Shown: positions 23,758-33,632, counted from the stretch's first letter. The stretch is 37,524 bases of DNA from an uncultured Pedobacter sp. (GCF_913776295.1 NZ_CAJYOJ010000068.1:1-37524), one strand, 5' to 3'. The notes: generated by a model not told the origin, from the sequence alone. Program-made: numbers and translations.

Positions 23758-26700
23758 TTACGCCGCTACCTCCCTCAAATCTACGGCTACCACCCTCGAA
23801 ACCCCTTGCTCTACCATGGTTACGCCGTAAATGATGTCGGTACTGGCGATGGTGCGTTTATTATGTGATACAATAATAAACTGCGACTGGTCAGAAAATT
23901 TACGGATAATATTATTGAACTTATCGATGTTGGTATCATCCAATGGGGCATCAACCTCGTCGAAAATACAAAAAGGTGCGGGTTTTAGCAGGTAAAGTGA
24001 GAACAGCAGGGCAGTAGCTGTTAAAGTTTTTTCACCGCCGGATAACTGATTGATGGACAAAGGTCTTTTTCCTTTCGGTCTGGCAACGATATCAATATCG
24101 GCCTCTAGAGGGTTATTGATATCGGACAAAATGAGATCGCAGCTATCTTCTTCGTTAAACAAGGAGCGAAAAACCACGATAAAATGCTCACGGGCCTGGG
24201 TAAAGGCCTGCATAAATTTATCTTTAGCCGTATCGTCTATTTCTTTTATCGTTTGTAAAAGATCGGTTTTGGCTGCGTTAAGATCCTTTTTCTGGTTCTG
24301 GATAAACGTATAACGCTCTTCCATTTCTTTAAAGGCTTCCATAGCCATCGAGTTGATAGCACCGAATTCATCTAACTGACGCTTCATTTTTTCTACCTTT
24401 TGGCGGAGTTCAAATTCACTTTCCAGCGCTTCAATCTCAGTATCGGTTTCTAACAGGTCATTAATATCGATATTGAACTCTACTGCCAAACGTTCTTTCA
24501 AAGCATTAAGGTCGATTTTTAACGCATTCTTTTTATCCTTGATTTCAGTTAAAAGAAAATCGGTTTCTTCCCGGTTTTTGCGGATATTGGTTAAATCGGT
24601 TTCTACCTGATTTATACTGCCTTTAATTTCAAAATATTCTTTTTCCGCTTCGGCCAGCCCTTTTTCCATTTCTTCCCGTTGCTGATACATCTCTAAAAGG
24701 GTATCATCATTCAGATCAGTGTGTTGCAAAGTTGCCGTTATTTGAACCAGCGTTTCCTGCAATTCCTTATCGTTTTGGGCGATGCGCTTATTTAAAGCTT
24801 CCTCCTGTACAAAACGGTAATCTAAATCTTTTTCCAGGCCTGATAACTTATTTTGCTGTTGATGAAAACGGATATTGTCCTGATTGTACTTTCCCGCGCT
24901 TTCGTTTACCTGATCGGCAATTTCCTGATAATTGAGTTGTTGCTCCTGCAGATTCATGTGTGCTTCCTGCTGGTCTTTTTGCAATTGAACCAGGGCCGGT
25001 AACTTTTCTGATAAGGCTTTTTCGATCGATACAATTTTTTGCACAATATCTGTTTTCCGGTTTTCGCTGGTGGTAATAAACTCCTGGTACTGATCGCGAC
25101 GCGTTTGTACAGAAATATGCTCATTATTTAAGCGGTTCATCTCTTGCTGCAAAGCATTGATCTGATTGATTTTTGAAGCTTCTTTTAAATTGAAAATCTG
25201 ATCGGTTTCTGCCTTAATGGCTTCGTTGTATTTATTGATCAGCGATTCTGAAGCTTTAATTTCTTTGGCCAGATTCTCTAAATTCTTGGCGCGGCCAATC
25301 CTTTTACCTTCAAACAAACCTACTGAACCACCAGCCAATGTAAATTTGGTTTGCGCATATTTACCATTTTTGGCTAATACGGTTAAACTGTCAGTTGGGG
25401 TAGTTTTAAATCGGTTTTCTTGTTCGTTTTCAGCGATATAAACATTTTGCAAAAGCAAATTGCAGAGATGCTGGTACTTTTTATCGACCTCTACCACTGA
25501 TAAGGCCGTTATCAATCCCTCATAACTGCCGACAGCAGGATTTTTATCCGGAACATTTTCTAAAATAAAAAAGTTTGCCCTTCCACGGCTGGCATCGGTT
25601 AAGAGATTAATCGCCTGGACCGCATCTGTGTATAGATCAACCACATAGTGGTTCATTACCGGTTCGAGATAGTTTTCAATGGCTATGCGATAATCTTCGT
25701 TACAAAATAAGATGTCGGACAGGAGTAAGGCACTTTTGGCAAAAGCATTGTTTTTCTTTAAAAAACGGATCGATTCAGGAAAGCCTTCCAGGCTGTCAAC
25801 CAATGATTTGGTGAGGTTATATTCGTTTTGTCTGGCATCTTTTTTACGATTTTCGGCCACTAATTTTTCCTTATTCGAACTTAGATTAACTTCGGCATTG
25901 GCGAGCTGCGTTTTTAATAGCTCTTCCGCTTCGCTAAGGTTTTTAATGTTGGCCTGTTTTTCACGCACCTGGATATCAAGTTCGGCCAGGGCATGGTCGA
26001 ATGCCTTTAGTTCCAGCGTTTTGGTTTCGGTATCATCTACATTGCGGTTGCTTTCCTGTACCAGGGCATCTTTCTGGATGTTTAGGATATCAATTTCTTT
26101 TTGTGATTGATAAACCTTGTTCTGCAGTTCGTTAACCGACTTAATCAGGTTATCAATCCGGTTTTTTTCAATCTGCTGCTGCTCCCGCAAGGTATCAAGT
26201 GTTGATTTCAGTTGTTTTAAGTCTGCTTCCAACCGATTAAATACCTCCGTTTCTGTTACCACCTCTTCATTTAAACGTTTGATATTGTATTTGATGTGGT
26301 TAACCTGGTTTTTATCTTTTTCCAGTTCGCCCGATAAACGTGTTTCTTTTTCCTGTAAAAAACGCATCTGCTCATTTTTTACCTTTTTTTCGCTTTCGTA
26401 AGCACGGATTTTGGAAACAAACTCGTTGGTGGCCTTTTGTTGTACCGAAAGGTTTTTCTCCTGACTGATACTGCCGAGCTTCAGTTTTTGCAATTCGGCC
26501 TCACCGCTATCTATTTTGGTACTCAGCTCGGTACGGTTGAGCATTTGCTGCTGCTCCTGGGTTTCGAGTGCGCTTAAGTCAGTACGGAAAAAGGCAATAC
26601 GATGCGTGGCCAGTTGTACACTTAACTCACGGTACTGCTCTTTTAGCTTATAATAACGTTCGGCTTTACGCGCCTGATTTTCGAGTGTTTTCAGGTTTTT

Positions 26701-27297
26701 TTCAATTTCGAAAAGCAGATCTTCCACCCGTTCTAAATCAGCTTCTGTATCTTTTAGTTTGCTGAAAGTTTGTCTTTTACGGAGCTTGTATTTGGAAATG
26801 CCCGATGCTTCCTCAAACAACGATCTTCGGCTATGCTCTTTATTGGTGATAATTTCATCAACCATTTTTAACTCGATAATCGAGTAACTGTCAGAACCGA
26901 TTCCGGTATCCAGAAAAAGGTCGGTAATATCTTTTAACCTGCACTGCACATCGTTCAAACGATATTCGCTATCGCCATTGCGGTACAATTTACGGGTTAC
27001 AGTTATCTGTGAATAAGCAGTAGGAAGGATGTTTTTGGTATTATCGAAGCTTAATGAAACCTCGGCAAGCTGTGCCTGTTTACGGTTTTTAGTGCCGTTG
27101 AAAATGATGTTTTCCATCTTTTCCGAACGTAAGGCTTTGGTGCTCTGTTCGCCCAAAACCCAGCGCATGGCATCAATCACATTCGATTTTCCACAACCGT
27201 TAGGGCCTACAATAGCCGTAACACCCTCATTAAAGTTGATGGTCACTTTATCGCCAAAGCTCTTAAAACCTTTAATTTCTAACCTGGTGAGTTGCAT
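23758..27297 (-). CDS. smc: Chromosome partition protein SMC
   Basis: The ATPase that, with ScpA and ScpB, organises and segregates the chromosome. The 1179-residue protein starts MQLTRLEIKGFKSFGDK, has Walker A GPNGCGKSN at 31-39, two long coiled coils (about 170-500 and 690-1030), a hinge between them (LLSDILFCNEDYRIAIENYL, and SRGRANFFILENVP), the ABC signature LSGGEKTLTATALLF and Walker B FCIFDEVDAPLDDTN near the C-terminus. Length and order are normal. It stands alone: scpA and scpB are not in the window. The upstream gap holds repeats. No sign of damage. Confidence 0.98.
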   Translation of the reverse strand: MQLTRLEIKGFKSFGDKVTINFNEGVTAIVGPNGCGKSNVIDAMRWVLGEQSTKALRSEKMENIIFNGTKNRKQAQLAEVSLSFDNTKNILPTAYSQITVTRKLYRNGDSEYRLNDVQCRLKDITDLFLDTGIGSDSYSIIELKMVDEIITNKEHSRRSLFEEASGISKYKLRKRQTFSKLKDTEADLERVEDLLFEIEKNLKTLENQARKAERYYKLKEQYRELSVQLATHRIAFFRTDLSALETQEQQQMLNRTELSTKIDSGEAELQKLKLGSISQEKNLSVQQKATNEFVSKIRAYESEKKVKNEQMRFLQEKETRLSGELEKDKNQVNHIKYNIKRLNEEVVTETEVFNRLEADLKQLKSTLDTLREQQQIEKNRIDNLIKSVNELQNKVYQSQKEIDILNIQKDALVQESNRNVDDTETKTLELKAFDHALAELDIQVREKQANIKNLSEAEELLKTQLANAEVNLSSNKEKLVAENRKKDARQNEYNLTKSLVDSLEGFPESIRFLKKNNAFAKSALLLSDILFCNEDYRIAIENYLEPVMNHYVVDLYTDAVQAINLLTDASRGRANFFILENVPDKNPAVGSYEGLITALSVVEVDKKYQHLCNLLLQNVYIAENEQENRFKTTPTDSLTVLAKNGKYAQTKFTLAGGSVGLFEGKRIGRAKNLENLAKEIKASESLINKYNEAIKAETDQIFNLKEASKINQINALQQEMNRLNNEHISVQTRRDQYQEFITTSENRKTDIVQKIVSIEKALSEKLPALVQLQKDQQEAHMNLQEQQLNYQEIADQVNESAGKYNQDNIRFHQQQNKLSGLEKDLDYRFVQEEALNKRIAQNDKELQETLVQITATLQHTDLNDDTLLEMYQQREEMEKGLAEAEKEYFEIKGSINQVETDLTNIRKNREETDFLLTEIKDKKNALKIDLNALKERLAVEFNIDINDLLETDTEIEALESEFELRQKVEKMKRQLDEFGAINSMAMEAFKEMEERYTFIQNQKKDLNAAKTDLLQTIKEIDDTAKDKFMQAFTQAREHFIVVFRSLFNEEDSCDLILSDINNPLEADIDIVARPKGKRPLSINQLSGGEKTLTATALLFSLYLLKPAPFCIFDEVDAPLDDTNIDKFNNIIRKFSDQSQFIIVSHNKRTIASTDIIYGVTMVEQGVSRVVAVDLREVAA

Positions 27298-27765
27298 GGT
27301 TTGTCATCGGGAGAACCGACCCCAATATTAAGGATAATTTTATGGTTTTTCAAGTTTTAATAAGCGTGTTTTTAACCACAGAGGCCACGGAAAGAAAGCA
27401 CTGAGGGTACAGAGTTGGGCATAGTCTTCAAAAGCAGTCGCCTTGCTGATCCGATAATTAGTTATCAGATTTGAACCAGCATCTGATTAAATGTTTATCC
27501 ATAAAAGGGGGTGTATCAAAAAGATTCATGCTGGCTTACCAAGCAAATTATATTTTGATAGTTCGTCATTCCCAATTTATTTGGGAACTTAATGCTGTTA
27601 CAGAGTGCTTTAAGATTCCCGCATGCGCGAGAATGACGACCACCCGAATGATTCTGTCAATGGCAATCTGCTGACTATCTATTAAAGGTCCTGAAACGAG
27701 TTCCGGATGAAGAATCTTATTGTTTCAGCGTCCCTAAGTTTCTGCGGCTAAATTAAAATCTACGT
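27298..27765. other. Intergenic region with two repeat elements
   Basis: About 470 bp between smc and the helicase gene, both on the minus strand. It holds a copy of the TTTAACCACAGAG-type repeat at about 27372-27419 (the complement of CTCTGTGGTTAAA) and a double-hairpin element at 27563-27639. An open frame across it (27471-27674) runs through the repeats and is not a gene. Confidence 0.6.
27563..27639. repeat. Double-hairpin intergenic element (CGTCATTC ends)
   Basis: TCGTCATTC at 27563 and GAATGACGA at 27631 are perfect inverted ends. Inside are TTCCCAA/TTGGGAA (27569-27587) and TTCCCGC-type/GCGAGAA (about 27615-27632). It looks like a REP- or MITE-like palindromic unit. Confidence 0.7.
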
Positions 27766-30069
27766 TTATTTCACAATCATCAATTTGGCAAACTTAAGAA
27801 GCAATTGTTTATTCCCTAAACCCTGAAAAAATACCGTAGCTTTCACATCCGGCAACGTTCCTTCCAGGCTAATGATTTTTCCAAAGCCAAATTTTTCGTG
27901 TTCCACTTCCATACCACCCTGAAATTCATGCGGTTGTGATGGGGTAAAACCCGGGGTTGGCACATGTGCTTTGGCTAACAGTGATGTCGTTTTCGGACGC
28001 GCAGCCGGGGCAGAAGTAGTTGCGCCGGCAGCCGGTTTTGGTTTGCTGAAGAAATCACGTGGTTGTGAAGTCCATGATTTGCGTTCACTGTCAAAACTGC
28101 CATCAAAGCTCGTTGATTTGGCCGGTTTAACATCCAATTCTAAAAACTTCGGGTTAATTTCATTAATGAAACGGCTCGGTTCGCAGTTGGTTAACGTACC
28201 CCAGCGATAGCGGGAAGTGGCATAGGTAAGTGTCAGTTTTACTTCTGCACGGGTAATGGCCACATAAAACAAACGGCGTTCTTCCTCTAAATCGGTGCGG
28301 TTGGTTAACGACATTTGCGATGGGAACAGGTTTTCTTCCAATCCCACAATAAACACGTTTTTAAATTCCAAGCCTTTGGCCGAGTGGATGGTCATTAAAG
28401 AAACGGTATCCTTATTTTTATCGCCATCCTTATCATCGTTGGTTAAAAGTGCAACGTCCTGCATAAAAATATCAAGGCCTTTTTCCTCAATATCTTCACG
28501 CTCTGCAAATTCTTTAATACCGTTTAATAATTCCTGGATATTTTCATATCTCGCACGCCCTTCAACACTGTCATCAGTATATAGTTCTTTTAAGATCCCT
28601 GCATGTTGGGCAATAAACAGTGCCGAATCGTAGGCATCAAGCTTTTTGGCCTCTGCCTGAAAGCTTTGCACCATCATGGCGAAATCATTAAGCTGATTGG
28701 CCAAACGCCCATCAACATACTGCTGTGCATTCGAAATAACGTCCCACATGGTGAGGTTGTGCTGATCGGCCGCAACGATGATTTTATCGATTGAGGTATC
28801 ACCAATACCACGTTTTGGATAATTGATTACCCGTTTAATGGCTTCTTCATCTTTAGGGTTAAAAGTTAAACGGAAATAAGCAATTAAATCTTTGATCTCT
28901 TTACGTTGATAGAAAGAAGTACCCCCGTAAATTTTATATGGAATATTCAGTTTGCGCAAACCTTCCTCCATTGCACGGCTCTGCGCATTGGTACGGTAAA
29001 GAATAGCAAAATCGTGATAGGTATAACCTTTTAAGCTGCGTTCCTGGATAATGGATTCGGCAACCAGTTTACCTTCTTCATTATCGGTAAACGCTCGGGA
29101 AACTTTGATTCTATCCCCTTCAACATTTTCAGAAAATACATTTTTTTCCAGTTGATTTTTGTTGTTGGCAATAATACTGCTTGCCGCATCAACAATATTT
29201 TGGGTAGAACGGTAGTTCTGTTCCAGTTTGTAAACCTTTAAATCAGGGTAATCGCGTTCAAAATTTAAGATGTTCTGGATGTTTGCACCACGGAACGCAT
29301 AAATACTTTGTGCATCATCACCTACCACACAGATGTTCTGATAAGCAGCAGCCAGTTTTTTCACAATGGTATACTGCGAAAAGTTGGTATCCTGGTACTC
29401 ATCTACCATCAGGTATCTGAATTTTTGCTGATATTTATTTAATACATCCGGATGTTCTTTTAACAGGATATTGGTTTTGAACAGCAAATCATCGAAATCC
29501 ATTGCACCAGCCCTAAAACAGCGTTTGGCATAGGTTTCGTAAATCTGGCCCAACAGCGGACGTTTATTCTGGATATCTTCAGCCTGGATCTGATCGTTAG
29601 CCTGATACTCTCCCCAAGAAATGAGGTTGTTTTTTGCTGAAGAAATTCGGCCGTAAACAAAATTCGGGGCATATAATTTATCATCCAGCTGCATTTCTTT
29701 CAAAATTGCGCGGATCACACTTTTACTATCGTCGGTATCGTAAATGGTGAAATTATTTGGATAACCGATTTTTTCAGCCTCCACCCGTAAGATCTTGGCA
29801 AAAACAGAGTGAAAAGTACCCATCCAGATGTTTTTTGCTTCTGCACCAACCACTTTACTGATCCGCTCGCGCATATCTTTACTTGCTTTGTTGGTAAAGG
29901 TTAAAACCAGGATATTAAATGGGTCGGTACCGGTTTGGATCAGGTGGGCCACACGGAAAGTAATTACCCTGGTTTTGCCTGAACCTGCACCTGCAACAAT
30001 CATTACCGGTCCTTTTGTGTTCTCTACTGCTGCTCTTTGTTGTGGGTTTAATCCTGCTAAATAATCCAA
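27766..30069 (-). CDS. UvrD/PcrA-type DNA helicase
   Basis: A superfamily 1A helicase, expected to unwind DNA in repair and to displace RecA. Starting from TTG 30069 it has 767 residues. The motifs appear in order: LNPQQRAAV (Q motif), IVAGAGSGKTR (Walker A), LVLTFTNKASKDMRERI (Ia), YLMVDEYQDTNFSQY (Walker B), VVGDDAQSIYAFRGA (III), YKLEQNYRSTQNI (IV), VSLMTIHSAKGLEF (V) and EERRLFYVAITRA (VI). The C-terminus carries a Tudor-like segment (GFGKIISLEGTLPDVKATVFF) as in PcrA. I chose the TTG because an AGGAG lies just before it and the promoter box lies between it and an upstream TTG at 30105. Confidence 0.95.
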   Translation of the reverse strand: MDYLAGLNPQQRAAVENTKGPVMIVAGAGSGKTRVITFRVAHLIQTGTDPFNILVLTFTNKASKDMRERISKVVGAEAKNIWMGTFHSVFAKILRVEAEKIGYPNNFTIYDTDDSKSVIRAILKEMQLDDKLYAPNFVYGRISSAKNNLISWGEYQANDQIQAEDIQNKRPLLGQIYETYAKRCFRAGAMDFDDLLFKTNILLKEHPDVLNKYQQKFRYLMVDEYQDTNFSQYTIVKKLAAAYQNICVVGDDAQSIYAFRGANIQNILNFERDYPDLKVYKLEQNYRSTQNIVDAASSIIANNKNQLEKNVFSENVEGDRIKVSRAFTDNEEGKLVAESIIQERSLKGYTYHDFAILYRTNAQSRAMEEGLRKLNIPYKIYGGTSFYQRKEIKDLIAYFRLTFNPKDEEAIKRVINYPKRGIGDTSIDKIIVAADQHNLTMWDVISNAQQYVDGRLANQLNDFAMMVQSFQAEAKKLDAYDSALFIAQHAGILKELYTDDSVEGRARYENIQELLNGIKEFAEREDIEEKGLDIFMQDVALLTNDDKDGDKNKDTVSLMTIHSAKGLEFKNVFIVGLEENLFPSQMSLTNRTDLEEERRLFYVAITRAEVKLTLTYATSRYRWGTLTNCEPSRFINEINPKFLELDVKPAKSTSFDGSFDSERKSWTSQPRDFFSKPKPAAGATTSAPAARPKTTSLLAKAHVPTPGFTPSQPHEFQGGMEVEHEKFGFGKIISLEGTLPDVKATVFFQGLGNKQLLLKFAKLMIVK

Positions 30070-30093
30070 ATCGGCTCCTGTTTTTTTGAGGTT

Positions 30094-30126
30094 CAAAAAT
30101 AACAATTCTCGGGGCTTTTTGCCAAA
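30094..30126 (-). promoter_or_regulatory. Helicase promoter: TTTG and TATTTTTG
   Basis: On the minus strand, TATTTTTG at 30101-30094 fits the -7 consensus TAnnTTTG, and TTTG at 30126-30123 fits the -33 box, with 21 bases between them. This is the clearest two-part Bacteroidota promoter I saw. The transcript would start near 30088, leaving a leader of about 20 nt before TTG 30069. Confidence 0.65.
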
Positions 30127-30729
30127 GGTGTTGGTAATTAGTTGAAAATCTAATCGGTCGTCATGCTGAACTTGGTTTATTCGCTGTCTTATTTTTTAGG
30201 TTTGATCACTACTTCGAGGTCAGCATTCGTACGGTACTTCCTGTTGAGTCTGATTATAAAACAGTCTTTAATCGCAAATGAGCACTGACGGATTAAATCC
30301 ATTACTTTTGCTTTCCGAAAAGCAGTTAAAGTATTTCATTTGCGTCGTTAGTCCTTTACTCTGCTCATACCTGCCCGTTCGTTCTGGCGGGTGCCTGCAG
30401 GCCTTGTGCGGAAGGCCGGTATCCGCGCCGCCAAGGTTTATATAATTGAGTTTGTAGGACTATTAAAGGTCAAAACCCGAATTCATATCTATCATGGCCT
30501 TTTAAAGCTTATCTGGTTTTCCGGGTATTCGTCTTGCTGAACGTGTTTTACAAGTAGAAATGGTATTTTCAGTGGTTTTATAGCTACTCTGTGGTCAGCA
30601 TCTTTTGCTGTTGAGCTGATATGGTAAGGCTTTCGATCAGTTATACCCACCAAAATCTTCGGGTTAAAGCTCTTTGCTGTCAGATTTACATGCTTATTTT
30701 TTAGGTATAGAATTTGAGATAGTGCGATA
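30106..30729. other. Intergenic region with repeat fragments
   Basis: About 620 bp between divergent genes. It contains the helicase promoter, a half copy of the GTCATGCTGAA element near 30158-30180, a GC-rich patch with small hairpins at about 30369-30432 (CCTGCCCG with TGGCGGG, and GCCTT with AAGGC), and a box TAGAATTTG just upstream of 30730. The open frame at 30492-30770 on the minus strand has no protein features. Confidence 0.5.
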
Positions 30730-31053
30730 ATGGAAGAGAAAAAAATAAACAAGGATATCGAATTCACCAATATACCTGAAGGGGAGAGCCAGGATATTTA
30801 TGTAAATTTAAAGGAGAAACTGGAAAGTGTAGAAAAGTTTCCGGGCGTTTACCATTTTAAATTCATCATCACGGGCGGCTTAGATAAAATACAGGATTTA
30901 CGTGTTGTTTTGCCAAATGATGAGTTTATTGAGCAACCCTCCAAAACAGGGAAATATGTTTCCATTACGGTTAAAAAGGCGGTGCAGAATGCTGATGACG
31001 TGATTGCGGTTTACAAGCAGGTTGGTAACATTAAAGGAATCATGATATTGTAG
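30730..31053 (+). CDS. DUF493 family protein (YbeD-like)
   Basis: A 107-residue cytosolic protein. The segment KFPGVYHFKFIITGG (about 36-50) and the ending TVKKAVQNADDVIAVYKQVGNIKGIMIL match the ferredoxin-like fold of DUF493, whose E. coli member is YbeD, a protein of unclear function. The N-terminal 25 residues are charged and probably flexible. Possible promoter TATAGAATTTGAG lies 10-20 bp upstream, giving a very short leader. It converges on the NTF2-like gene and shares the hairpin at 31104-31141 with it. Confidence 0.85.
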   Translation: MEEKKINKDIEFTNIPEGESQDIYVNLKEKLESVEKFPGVYHFKFIITGGLDKIQDLRVVLPNDEFIEQPSKTGKYVSITVKKAVQNADDVIAVYKQVGNIKGIMIL

Positions 31054-31103
31054 GTAAGGTGAAAATATCGGTTTTAGGATACCTGCTAAAAATTTCCTGA
31101 TAA

Positions 31104-31141
31104 AATAATAGCGGCCAGGATCAGCCCTGGCAGCTATTATT
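31104..31141. terminator. Bidirectional terminator hairpin between convergent genes
   Basis: AATAATAGC (31104-31112) and GCCAGG (31114-31119) pair with CCTGGC (31126-31131) and GCTATTATT (31133-31141), with one bulged pair. It lies 50 bp after the DUF493 stop and overlaps the last bases of the opposing stop codon. A- and T-rich flanks allow termination in both directions. Confidence 0.75.
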
Positions 31142-31506
31142 TATAGGGTTACACAACTTCCGGCAATTACTTTCCATTCCCGGTCAAATAACTTCCAGAT
31201 TCTTAAATACCTGAAAGTACCTTCTACGGCTTGCGAATGATATACCGCATTCAGCTCAATTTTCACGCTAACCACCGCTGTATCGCCGATCAGATTAATT
31301 AGCTGTTCAGAAGGCATGATGGTGTTTACAACCATATTTCCGGATGTATAATTTTCCATATCCATGGCCTTTGTTATGGTTACGCCGTTAGGCAGCGTGA
31401 AAAGTAAATCTTCATGCAGAAGCCTGTCTAAATTTTCTACATCTCCATGCTTTATAGCCTTTAATAGGCTGTCTTCTTGTAAAATGATCTGTTCCATAGC
31501 ATTCAT
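31141..31506 (-). CDS. NTF2-like protein (DUF4440 type)
   Basis: A 121-residue protein with the SnoaL/NTF2-like cone fold: an N-terminal helix (EQIILQEDSLLKAIKHGD), VENLDRLLHEDLLFTLPNGVTITKAMDM, and late strands VEGTFRYLRIWKLFDREWKVIAGSCVTL with the usual W-K-V-I pattern at the end. No catalytic residues can be assigned. The ATG at 31497 (MEQIILQ) is an equally good start. It is the last of three genes after the PH-domain pair, with 23 bp between, and may share their transcript. Confidence 0.82.
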   Translation of the reverse strand: MNAMEQIILQEDSLLKAIKHGDVENLDRLLHEDLLFTLPNGVTITKAMDMENYTSGNMVVNTIMPSEQLINLIGDTAVVSVKIELNAVYHSQAVEGTFRYLRIWKLFDREWKVIAGSCVTL

Positions 31507-31529
31507 CGTGATTACTTTTTTTTAAAAAA

Positions 31530-33029
31530 TTACATCCAATTCTCATCCCTGCTTTCTACCTGGTATAACCAGTAATTTACCAGTTGCTTAATTTCGGTAT
31601 AATTGCCATACTTAAAATGGATCTGACCAGCGGCGGTATGTAAAGTGAGGTGGCCAACATCAACTCCTTTATGCCAGGGATATTGAAAGGTGGTAATGGC
31701 CTGAATTTTACCCGTCAGCACAATTTCATTCGAAATATCCCAGATTCCGCCTGTTTTGATAATGAAATCCTGACTTACCGAAATTCTGTGCCGGCGGTAG
31801 CTGATGTAGATCATCACCACACCTAAAACCAGGTACGCGATTGCAATACCGATATAAGGTTTCACTTCTGGCATATTTAAAGCGATGATCAAAAAAAATG
31901 AAACGGGGACTATCAGTTTGAAGAAAATGGGTAGATTTAAAAAACGCCAGTCGGGAATAAAGGTTTTTCCCTTTGGTGGTAATTTGCCCAATATCATTTT
32001 CAGTATTTCGTCGCGTTCACCTGCATTGCAGCCCGGAATTTCTAAAGTGTTTCCCTGCATTTCATGTCCTTTTTTACTTTGACCAAAATGAGCCTGTTTT
32101 AAACGCATGTTGAACATGTCCATTTTTTTCTGAAAGTAATTCTGGCTATAGGTGGTAGTCTGTACCTTATTCGGGGTAATGAGGGTATTTTTCTTGGCAA
32201 TCAGTCCTGAAGAAAGCAAGAGTGTATTGGAATTTTCGCTAATTTCGAGTTCAAAATACTTGTAAAAGGTTCTAACGAGGTTAACAACTAACAGTACGAT
32301 TAACAGACATGCTATTAAAAAACAAACCGTAACGATGGTTAACATACCTGTTACGGTGTGCTGTATTTCATCTTTATTAATTTTAAAAGCATCCAGTAAC
32401 TGCCTTCCCTCATAAATAACGGTATAAAAAAAAGCAACAATTAAAGCTAAGCTTTGCCCATAGTTAGAGGTTAATCCAACCTTAAGCAACGTCCATGAGC
32501 TTATCCTTAAAAATGGTGTTTCATTTATCCTGTCGCTGTCCCGTTCTGCTTCCTGCTGTGTATCAGTCTGTCTCGTTATAAGATGTTCTTTAAGGTTATA
32601 GGCCGAAGTCTCGTCAATGGCTTTGATACTTACTTCCTCTCCATGAGCGCCTGCAGTATCGATTTTTAAACCATAAACACCGATAATTTTCTGCAAAATA
32701 TTCTGGTTAATGTTAACTTGCTGTATCTTATCTAGTTGAATAATGACCTGATCGCGATTGAATATGCCTTTATTGACTACAAATTCCTGCTTTTCTTTAT
32801 CTAAAAAAAAGTTGAATTTTAAGTACCATATGTAAGCCAATATAAAACTGAATGCAATTATGGCAAAAATACCCAGTATGAGGTAAACGAAAGAAGTGCC
32901 AGACATCTTTAAAAAGGCAATCAGAAATAAGAAAAAAGTTGCCTTGCCAATTTTCAGCATCGTATGTGCACCCATGATAATGATACCCAGGGCCGATTCG
33001 CGTTGCGGTTTACTAAAATCGTTATTCAT
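31530..33029 (-). CDS. PH-domain membrane protein (YdbT-like)
   Basis: A 499-residue membrane protein built of repeated bacterial PH (bPH2) domains, each preceded by membrane helices (about 27-55, 195-255 and 372-405). Three PH-like stretches are recognisable: QEFVVNKGIFNRDQVIIQLDKIQQVNINQNILQKI, NTLLLSSGLIAKKNTLITPNKVQTTTYSQNYFQ, and DFIIKTGGIWDISNEIVLTGKIQAITTFQYPWHKG. This is the YdbT architecture. It overlaps the upstream YdbS-like gene by 8 bp, so the two are translated together and probably form a complex. Function is not known; a role at the membrane is inferred. Confidence 0.88.
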   Translation of the reverse strand: MNNDFSKPQRESALGIIIMGAHTMLKIGKATFFLFLIAFLKMSGTSFVYLILGIFAIIAFSFILAYIWYLKFNFFLDKEKQEFVVNKGIFNRDQVIIQLDKIQQVNINQNILQKIIGVYGLKIDTAGAHGEEVSIKAIDETSAYNLKEHLITRQTDTQQEAERDSDRINETPFLRISSWTLLKVGLTSNYGQSLALIVAFFYTVIYEGRQLLDAFKINKDEIQHTVTGMLTIVTVCFLIACLLIVLLVVNLVRTFYKYFELEISENSNTLLLSSGLIAKKNTLITPNKVQTTTYSQNYFQKKMDMFNMRLKQAHFGQSKKGHEMQGNTLEIPGCNAGERDEILKMILGKLPPKGKTFIPDWRFLNLPIFFKLIVPVSFFLIIALNMPEVKPYIGIAIAYLVLGVVMIYISYRRHRISVSQDFIIKTGGIWDISNEIVLTGKIQAITTFQYPWHKGVDVGHLTLHTAAGQIHFKYGNYTEIKQLVNYWLYQVESRDENWM

Positions 33030-33576
33030 TGGTGTTCAGGTCTGCTGATGGATGTTCAAGCTGGTCTAGTTTTTTCAGAAGCAGGTCTCTAATCCGTTTT
33101 GCTTCGTCAATTGCGATACCCGAAATATGGATGTGGCCGGTTTGGCCGCCTGCCGTGAATAACTGTAACGATCCCAATTTGTACATTCTGGAAAACAGGC
33201 CTTCATTTAGCTCGATATGTTGAATCCGGTTTAGCGGGACAATTGTTGTCGATTCTGCAATAATGCCCCTTTTATAAATAATATCATGGGTACGGATCGC
33301 ATACCCCCGTTTCTTAAAACTTGCGCTAAAAAGGAAAAAAAAACTCCCTGAAAATGCAACATAAACGGGAATCATCCAGGTTGAATTTGCTTTTACTTCA
33401 TCAATAAAGCATATCAGAATACCCATTATCATGCCCAGCAAGCCGAAGATGATCAACAGATTAATACGAATGATTTTCCAATAGTCTGCATGTGGCCGGC
33501 TTAAGCGGATATTTTCATATTTTGGAAGAAGATCGAGATTTATAACTTCGTTGGTGAAAGTGTTCTCTGTACACAT
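33022..33576 (-). CDS. PH-domain membrane protein (YdbS-like)
   Basis: A 184-residue partner of the YdbT-like protein. Two membrane helices (about 47-66 and 75-95) are followed by one bPH2 domain: RTHDIIYKRGIIAESTTIVPLNRIQHIELNEGLFSRMYKLGSLQLFTAGGQTGHIHISGI. The motif R-I-Q-H-I-E-L-N is typical. It is first in a three-gene run (YdbS-like, YdbT-like, NTF2-like), with its last codons inside the start of the next gene. The Bacillus members of this pair are linked to antimicrobial resistance, but whether that holds here is unknown. Confidence 0.88.
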   Translation of the reverse strand: MCTENTFTNEVINLDLLPKYENIRLSRPHADYWKIIRINLLIIFGLLGMIMGILICFIDEVKANSTWMIPVYVAFSGSFFFLFSASFKKRGYAIRTHDIIYKRGIIAESTTIVPLNRIQHIELNEGLFSRMYKLGSLQLFTAGGQTGHIHISGIAIDEAKRIRDLLLKKLDQLEHPSADLNTNE

Positions 33577-33632
33577 ATTTAAAGGTATAAAACATTATTC
33601 AGCTATCAATAGACTCCTGTTTAAATCTTTTG

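Noticed and set aside
30492..30770. 92-codon open frame on the minus strand before the DUF493 gene
   Set aside because: It overlaps the start of a well-supported gene on the other strand and shows no domain or conserved pattern.
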